Below, piece after piece: positions 6,491-10,802 of a stretch of DNA of 10,802 nucleotides (within the stretch, counting starts at the first letter, position 1; each line of letters starts with the position of its first letter). Where the stretch lies: contig JAISLG010000084.1 of NCBI GenBank assembly GCA_031260615.1, positions 1 through 10,802 on the forward strand. The letters run 5' to 3'. Under the pieces are notes generated by a model, which saw nothing but the letters and a program-made list of their open reading frames with translations, had not been told where the DNA came from and made no database searches. Position numbers and translations under genes: made by a program. This DNA comes from Oscillospiraceae bacterium (GTDB lineage: Bacteria > Bacillota > Clostridia > Oscillospirales > Ruminococcaceae).

Positions 6491-7084
6491 TTATTTCCCG
6501 TTATATTTATTCCGTGCCTGTTCAATTCCGTTGGTTAATACAAATTCAATTGCCTCGACTGCGGTATCCGCGGCATTATCGAACGCTGTCCGCTCATCGG
6601 GTTTGAATACGGATAATACCCAAGCGGCGAGGTCGTATTCGGGCGATGGTTTCGCGCCGACACCCATTTTAACGCGCGGAAAATTGTCCGTATCGAGCCG
6701 CGATATAATATCCTTGACACCGTTCTGCCCCCCGTGCGAGCCACTCGGACGTATTCGCAATTTCCCCGGGGGAAAGTTAATATCGTCACATATTACAAGC
6801 AAATTTTCGGGCGGAATCTTGTAATATCCGAGAACCGCCTCCACGCAACGCCCACTTTCATTCATAAAAGTCTGCGGCATAACGAGCAATACGCGCTTAT
6901 CGGCAATCCGCACATCGGCACACAAACCTTCGAGTTTACTTCGGAATTTATCCGCCCCGAATTTCCGTGCTAATTTATCAACCACAATAAACCCGGCATT
7001 GTGGCGTGTCCCCTCGTATTTTTTGCTCGGGTTGCCGAGACCGCATATAACATAATCGTAGGTGGGTTTTGTAAATCCAAACAT
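6491..7084 (-). CDS. pth: Peptidyl-tRNA hydrolase
   Basis: A 197-residue enzyme that cleaves the ester bond of peptidyl-tRNAs dropped from ribosomes, recycling tRNA in the cytoplasm. Family landmarks are GLGNP (N18), TRHNAGF with the catalytic His (H28), QTFMNESG (M74, N75), the CDDIN segment with D100 aligning to the catalytic Asp of E. coli Pth (D93), and GSHGGQNGVKD (N121). The usual GLGNPG has Ser as its last residue here (S20), and the common KPxTYMN is MPQTFMN, both conservative. Length is normal for the family (about 190-200). It starts 24 bases after the prfA stop, and no Shine-Dalgarno sequence is visible before the ATG, so reinitiation by ribosomes from prfA is plausible. Release factor and Pth adjacent to one another form a sensible translation-termination and rescue pair. 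Confidence 0.96.
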   Translation of the reverse strand: MFGFTKPTYDYVICGLGNPSKKYEGTRHNAGFIVVDKLARKFGADKFRSKLEGLCADVRIADKRVLLVMPQTFMNESGRCVEAVLGYYKIPPENLLVICDDINFPPGKLRIRPSGSHGGQNGVKDIISRLDTDNFPRVKMGVGAKPSPEYDLAAWVLSVFKPDERTAFDNAADTAVEAIEFVLTNGIEQARNKYNGK

Positions 7085-7108
7085 TCAAGTATTGTTTAAT
7101 TGTTTTTC

Positions 7109-8176
7109 TTAGTTTCGTTTTAACTTTTCAAGTTCCTCGGCGATACGGAGCGAGTCGAAAACCTCATCACATATCCCATCCATAAACGCGTCAAGTTTGT
7201 ACAGGGTAAGCCCAATTCGGTGGTCGGTTACGCGCCCTTGCGGAAAATTGTATGTTCGTATCCGTTCTGAGCGGTCGCCCGTCCCGACTTGTATACGCCG
7301 TTGCTCGGATATTTTGCCTGTTTCCTCGGCGTGTTTGAGGTCGTACAGTTTCGTGTACAACATTTTCATAGCCCTGTCTTTGTTTTTGAATTGACTCCGT
7401 TCCTCTTGGCACTCGACGGCGATACCAGTCGGGTTATGCACGATACGGATTGCGGACGATGTTTTGTTGATATGTTGTCCGCCCGCGCCGCTACTCCGAC
7501 ACGCGGTAATTGTGAGGTCGTTATCGTTTATTTCGACATCGGTTTCCTCCGCCTCGGGTAGTACGGCGACTGTGACGGCGGACGTGTGAATACGTCCCCC
7601 CGCCTCCGTTTCGGGTACTCGCTGAACGCGGTGCGCGCCGCTCTCGTATTTCAATTTCGCGTACACGCCGTCACCGCTGATTAAAAACGACACTTCCTTG
7701 TAACCGCCGAGTTCTGTCGGGTTTTCGTCCATTATTTCGACTTTGTATCCATTCGCCACAGCGTACATTCCGTACATTCTATACAGCGAATGTGCGAACA
7801 ATGCCGCTTCCTCGCCGCCGACACCCGCGCGTATCTCGATTATTACATTGCGGTCGTCATCGGGGTTTTTGGGGAGTAATAATATCTTCAACTGTTCTTC
7901 AAGGTTTTGCATAGCCTCTTTTGCCTCAAAGAACTGCTCATCAGCGATGGCACGCAACTCAGCGTCGCACCCCGAATCCGCAAGAATCTCCTTGGCATCG
8001 GAAAATTCCCGATACATCGCCGTATACAACGCGTATTTGTCGATTATCGGGGACAGCCCCTTTAATTCCTTATTAAGCGACCTATACAGCGACAAGTCCG
8101 ACACCGTTGCGGGGTCGGACAATAAACGATGTATCTCGGTGTAACGGTTGTTTATTTCCTCTAATTTCTCAAACAT
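7109..8176 (-). CDS. prfA: Peptide chain release factor 1
   Basis: A 355-residue class-I release factor that recognises UAA and UAG and triggers peptide hydrolysis in the ribosomal A site. The anticodon-like tripeptide is P-E-T (188-190), fitting the RF1 P-x-T motif and not the SPF of RF2. The catalytic GGQ is at 232-234 in SSGAGGQHINKT; both positions match E. coli RF1 numbering. The N-terminal coiled region (1-110) and the C-terminal domain end at the expected length. The genome should therefore use the standard code for UAG, although none of the 13 genes here ends in TAG. prmC (hemK), which methylates the GGQ glutamine and often adjoins prfA, is not beside it. It begins 11 bases after the birA stop, with no clear ribosome binding site. 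Confidence 0.97.
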   Translation of the reverse strand: MFEKLEEINNRYTEIHRLLSDPATVSDLSLYRSLNKELKGLSPIIDKYALYTAMYREFSDAKEILADSGCDAELRAIADEQFFEAKEAMQNLEEQLKILLLPKNPDDDRNVIIEIRAGVGGEEAALFAHSLYRMYGMYAVANGYKVEIMDENPTELGGYKEVSFLISGDGVYAKLKYESGAHRVQRVPETEAGGRIHTSAVTVAVLPEAEETDVEINDNDLTITACRSSGAGGQHINKTSSAIRIVHNPTGIAVECQEERSQFKNKDRAMKMLYTKLYDLKHAEETGKISEQRRIQVGTGDRSERIRTYNFPQGRVTDHRIGLTLYKLDAFMDGICDEVFDSLRIAEELEKLKRN

Positions 8177-8187
8177 TCAACTTAACT

Positions 8188-8895
8188 TCACACATAATCT
8201 GTAATACCGCGCACACTCACCTCACCCGAATTCACAGTGAAGTAACCGCCGTTTTCGTCCGCGCAATACAATTCGCCTTTGTCCGTGATGTCAACAGCAT
8301 TGCCGTAAACTATGCGGGTCGGGTATATAACTTTGACAGGTTTTCCGACATTCACGCACAGTGTCTTGTATCGGGAAAGCACGTCAACGAACGGCTTATT
8401 ATGGTATTCATACTCGGCGATGACGAGGTCGCGTATAACGGACTTGTCTGTTTCGAGGTGCAGACTGCCCGCATTTGGCAACCCGTGTTCCGCAAAATAA
8501 CTGTCCGCGACATTCAAGTTAATCCCGATACCGACTATAATATCCGTGCCGATTTTCTCGCAAAGTATGCCGCATATTTTTTTGTAATTGCCGTCAATGT
8601 CGATAACAATATCGTTGCACCATTTAATCCCGACTTGAACCTTTTTGCTACAAAATTTGCGCAACACCTCGCACACAATCACCGCGAACAGGTGAGTAAT
8701 CCCAATCGGGTCGCCGTTTTTGACGAGCATTGAAAAGCACAGTTGCCCGTTTGGGGATTCCCATTTTTTGCCGACACGTCCTTTGCCATTAGTCTGCTTA
8801 TCGGCGAAAACCGCTGTATTATCGGCAAATTCGAGGATATGCTCTCTGATATAGTCGTTCGTAGACGGGAGCGTATCGAATGTTAAAAGTTGCAT
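8188..8895 (-). CDS. birA: Biotin--[acetyl-CoA-carboxylase] ligase, catalytic-only type
   Basis: A 235-residue biotin protein ligase that makes biotinyl-5'-AMP and attaches biotin to a Lys of biotin-carrier proteins such as acetyl-CoA or pyruvate carboxylase. Visible motifs are the substrate loop STN (11-13), the biotinyl-AMP binding loop GKGRVGKKW (37-45; GRGRxGRxW in most homologues), KWCNDI (91-96; usually KWPND), CGILCE and VGIGINLN in the central domain, and a small C-terminal SH3-like domain. The protein starts directly at the catalytic domain, so it lacks the N-terminal winged helix that lets many BirA proteins repress biotin genes. It should thus be purely enzymatic. The ATG is 9 bases after the phosphoesterase stop, with a weak GAGTGA before it. 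Confidence 0.93.
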   Translation of the reverse strand: MQLLTFDTLPSTNDYIREHILEFADNTAVFADKQTNGKGRVGKKWESPNGQLCFSMLVKNGDPIGITHLFAVIVCEVLRKFCSKKVQVGIKWCNDIVIDIDGNYKKICGILCEKIGTDIIVGIGINLNVADSYFAEHGLPNAGSLHLETDKSVIRDLVIAEYEYHNKPFVDVLSRYKTLCVNVGKPVKVIYPTRIVYGNAVDITDKGELYCADENGGYFTVNSGEVSVRGITDYV

Positions 8896-8904
8896 ATTAT
8901 TTTG

Positions 8905-9453
8905 TCACTCGGCTAATTCCGGGAGATTGGTAGTGTCAGTGGAGATAATCTCGGGTTCACCCTCGCCGGGTTCACGTTTAAGTTCGACAATTTTCATATT
9001 CACGTTGCCATCTATATCAATGTCGATTACGCCGAAAGTGGGGGGGTTATGTCCGCGCGGCGCGGAAATACTGCCGGGGTTCATCACATAAACGCCGTCT
9101 ATTATCTCAGTTTTGTAGACGTGCGTATGCCCATACAACGCGATTTTGCAGTCGTTTAACTTTGCGGCGGCGACAAGAGCATCAAGCCCGTCGTGGACAT
9201 TTTTGGTATGCCCGTGTACACAAAGCATTTTATAATTCCCGACAGTAATCACGTTTTCTGACTTGTAATCGCCGTAATCGCAGTTGCCTTTTATAAAGAC
9301 AAACTGTTTGCCGGGGTTCTCATTTTTGAGGTCTTGAAATTCAAATTCGCCGTCGCCGAGGTGGATAAACAACTTGCTGTCAGATTCCAATTCAAAGGCA
9401 CGTTTAAGCATATTGAAATCTTTATGGGAGTCGGAAAAAACAGAAATTTTCAT
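8905..9453 (-). CDS. YfcE/MJ0936-type metallophosphoesterase
   Basis: A 182-residue calcineurin-like phosphoesterase with the full set of metal ligands: D8-x-H10 (SDSH), GDG (D34), GNCD (N57), HGH (H80, H82), GHTH (H109, H111) and NPGS further on. This is the YfcE/MJ0936 group of small cytoplasmic phosphodiesterases with two metal ions, whose natural substrates are mostly unknown. The core ends near residue 160; the last about 20 residues are an acidic tail with many Glu, Thr and Pro and little predicted structure. It lies between the lytic transglycosylase (31-base gap) and birA (9-base gap) in the same direction. The start ATG at 9453 is preceded by TAGGCG, a partial ribosome binding site. 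Confidence 0.93.
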   Translation of the reverse strand: MKISVFSDSHKDFNMLKRAFELESDSKLFIHLGDGEFEFQDLKNENPGKQFVFIKGNCDYGDYKSENVITVGNYKMLCVHGHTKNVHDGLDALVAAAKLNDCKIALYGHTHVYKTEIIDGVYVMNPGSISAPRGHNPPTFGVIDIDIDGNVNMKIVELKREPGEGEPEIISTDTTNLPELAE

Positions 9454-9484
9454 ATCACGCCTACTTATTTTTTATGGAAAGGTA

Positions 9485-10204
9485 TCAGCCAATTTGATAA
9501 AGTTCCAAATATTTTTTATACGCCGACCGTATTTTTTTCGCGTAGTTTTCGGCGTCGCGGTAAGGGATTTTGTCGAGTGTTTTCCCGTCTTTTGAGTATG
9601 CCTTATTTTCGAGCCACGCGGACACGCCGCCAGCCCCGGCGTAGTAACCGCACGCGATTAAATCGACCTCATCATCGGACAATCCATCGGACGTATCCGC
9701 GAATTTTTCGGCGAGGTAGGAGAGGTAATACGCGCCGTATTTGATATTCGTTTCGGGGGTATACATCGCGTAGTATTCGGTATCCGCCTCGGACTTGTCC
9801 CCGACATCTACCCGGAATCGGAATTTTATCCAATCGAACGTGTCGGGCATAATTTGCATAAGCCCACGCGCACCCGTTTCGGACACAGCCGCCGCATCGA
9901 AACCACTCTCTGTCTTAATTGTAGCGAAAATTAAAAATTTGTCAATATTATAGAGTGCGGAATACTGAATCACGCTGTCCGAATACTTCATCGGGTAACG
10001 GATTTGCACCGCCTGTTTACGCTTTTCGGATATATCATCGCGGAAGATATACAACACGGCGGCGACAAGTGCAATAGCGAAAACAACGGCGGTTATGCGG
10101 TTATTACGCCGTATCCGTTTGCGGCGAAGTTCCCGTTTTGTAAGTCGGGACTTGCTTACAGAAGTCGATGACTTTTCGTTCAAATATTTTTTGTTCCCCG
10201 TCAT
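9485..10204 (-). CDS. Membrane-anchored SLT-type lytic transglycosylase
   Basis: A 239-residue protein that cleaves peptidoglycan glycan strands non-hydrolytically, giving 1,6-anhydromuramyl ends. Layout: a short, very basic cytoplasmic tail (1-37), one membrane helix (about 38-54, AVVFAIALVAAVLYIF), then an extracytoplasmic SLT domain. The catalytic Glu is E99 in IKTESGF, followed by the family motifs GARGLMQIMPDT (about 111-122), the YGAYYLSYL helix and a GYYAGAGGVSAWL segment. The C-terminal YSKDGKTLDKIPYRDAENY is typical of clostridial homologues that follow coaE. Start: the ATG at 10204 lies inside coaE, giving a 101-base overlap, and has no Shine-Dalgarno; a TTG at 10183 (overlap 80 bases) is an alternative. 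A start further downstream would remove the basic tail and membrane helix. The ATG at 10303 would only add residues that shadow coaE. Confidence 0.88.
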   Translation of the reverse strand: MTGNKKYLNEKSSTSVSKSRLTKRELRRKRIRRNNRITAVVFAIALVAAVLYIFRDDISEKRKQAVQIRYPMKYSDSVIQYSALYNIDKFLIFATIKTESGFDAAAVSETGARGLMQIMPDTFDWIKFRFRVDVGDKSEADTEYYAMYTPETNIKYGAYYLSYLAEKFADTSDGLSDDEVDLIACGYYAGAGGVSAWLENKAYSKDGKTLDKIPYRDAENYAKKIRSAYKKYLELYQIG

Positions 10205-10751
10205 TAAGTATAACGTAGTCCGATTTTGCGCTGAAATATTCGGCGGTTTTCTGTGCTGAGAGGCGTAACGCCGCTTGTTCGGGTGTGAGGCTATCGCGCG
10301 CAACGATACGGGTTATCAGCGTTTTGCTCGGAGCGGTTACCGCGAGTATTATATCACAGAGTTTATCCGCATTCGCCTCGAATAATGTCGGCGCGTCGAG
10401 TACGATGTATTCATTTTCGGGTTGCAACTCAGCGATACGCTTGATAATCGTTGCCGTGACGTACTTGAATACAATTCGCTCATACTTTTGTTTAAGGGCG
10501 ATGTCGGCGAATACAATCTCAGCAATTTTCGCGCGGTTGAGGGAAAACTTATCGCTTATCGCACCGCGCAACCTCGGCATTTTGGCGTGTATTTCGTGAA
10601 CGCAATCCGACCCAATCCCCGTCACGTCCTTAGCTACCCCGTCACAATCAATCACGGCGGCGGCAAGCCCTCCCGACACCACGCTCCCCGATATTATTCT
10701 CGCGGCACAGGTTTTCCCCGCGCCGCTGTTGCCTGTCAAGCCGATTATCAT
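10104..10751 (-). CDS. coaE: Dephospho-CoA kinase
   Basis: A 215-residue P-loop kinase for the last step of coenzyme A synthesis, phosphorylating the 3'-hydroxyl of dephospho-CoA with ATP. It shows the P-loop GLTGNSGAGKT (4-14), an acidic DCD (35-37) in the position of the substrate-site Asp, LDAPTLFEA (118-126; VDVPLLFE in most homologues), the lid segment RDSLTPEQAALRLSAQ (152-167) and SDYVILNDG (177-185). The family fold ends near residue 200, so the last about 15 residues, which overlap the transglycosylase frame, may be dispensable. The ATG at 10751 has AAAGGA 12 bases upstream (10764-10769). It is the first gene of the minus-strand group inside this window. The 50 bases upstream contain stops in all three frames of that strand, so any upstream neighbour (polA is common) ends at or beyond the window edge. 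Confidence 0.94.
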   Translation of the reverse strand: MIIGLTGNSGAGKTCAARIISGSVVSGGLAAAVIDCDGVAKDVTGIGSDCVHEIHAKMPRLRGAISDKFSLNRAKIAEIVFADIALKQKYERIVFKYVTATIIKRIAELQPENEYIVLDAPTLFEANADKLCDIILAVTAPSKTLITRIVARDSLTPEQAALRLSAQKTAEYFSAKSDYVILNDGEQKIFERKVIDFCKQVPTYKTGTSPQTDTA

Positions 10752-10802
10752 TATATGTGTTTTTCCTTTACCGTTTTGCCGTTGTCACAAAATTATGTAT
10801 GT

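Noticed and set aside
6487..6525. Longer start for the Sel1-repeat protein
   Set aside because: The added 13 residues overlap the end of pth in another frame and look unlike the protein; the ATG at 6486 has better spacing after pth.
8107..8733. Open frame of 208 codons on the plus strand opposite birA and the prfA start
   Set aside because: It is antisense to two well-supported genes and has no recognisable motif or ribosome binding site of note.
10205..10303. Longer start for the lytic transglycosylase
   Set aside because: The added 33 residues are the out-of-frame reading of conserved coaE sequence and place a non-signal segment before the membrane anchor.
10770..10802. Promoter or end of an upstream gene at the right edge
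   Set aside because: TTGTGACA resembles a -35 box but no well-placed -10 box was found, and only 33 bases are visible; nothing can be supported.
1..10802. Defence, toxin-antitoxin, phage or mobile-element island
   Set aside because: All genes but the Sel1 protein belong to well-known core families, composition is even across the window, and no integrase, transposase, inverted terminal repeats or tRNA attachment site is visible.

Overview
The window looks like ordinary chromosomal core-gene territory of an anaerobic, Gram-positive-type bacterium, most likely from the class Clostridia. The reasons are the gene pair coaE followed by a small membrane-anchored SLT lytic transglycosylase with clostridial-looking sequence, the FtsE, and a dispersed 'archaeal-type' glutamate synthase operon of the kind found in Clostridia, Thermotogota and archaea. 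Base composition is near half G+C by eye and rich in CG dinucleotides. Stop codons are only TAA and TGA in the 13 genes seen. The placement is from memory of family patterns, not from a search.

Left part, plus strand (2-3510): the downstream part of a glutamate synthase operon split into single-domain proteins. In order these are the 3' end of the FMN / iron-sulfur synthase core (GltB central domain), a four-cluster ferredoxin, an FAD/NAD(P)-dependent oxidoreductase, and the GXGXG beta-helix domain equivalent to the C-terminus of classical GltB. The glutaminase domain would be expected upstream, outside the window. The oxidoreductase and ferredoxin presumably feed electrons to the FMN core, which makes glutamate from 2-oxoglutarate and ammonia.

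Junction (3511-3601): 91 bases between two convergent operons. It holds five perfect copies of an 8-base repeat and a strong hairpin that can end transcription from both sides.

Right part, minus strand (10751 down to 3602): nine tightly packed genes, read right to left as coaE, lytic transglycosylase, YfcE-like phosphoesterase, birA, prfA, pth, a Sel1-repeat protein, gltA (a second, GltD/NfnB-like glutamate synthase-type flavoprotein) and ftsE. Gaps are 3-31 bases, with one 101-base overlap between coaE and the transglycosylase, so this is very probably one transcription unit. It mixes coenzyme supply (CoA, biotin attachment), translation (RF1, peptidyl-tRNA hydrolase), cell wall and division (SLT, FtsE), and nitrogen or redox metabolism (GltA).

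No gene-free stretch exceeds 300 bases. No tRNA, rRNA, CRISPR array, insertion sequence, prophage or defence gene is visible. I do not see a convincing undescribed system. The points most worth a second look are the two glutamate synthase systems meeting tail to tail, the octamer repeat between them, the ftsE without ftsX, the Sel1 gene of unknown role, and the long coaE/transglycosylase overlap.
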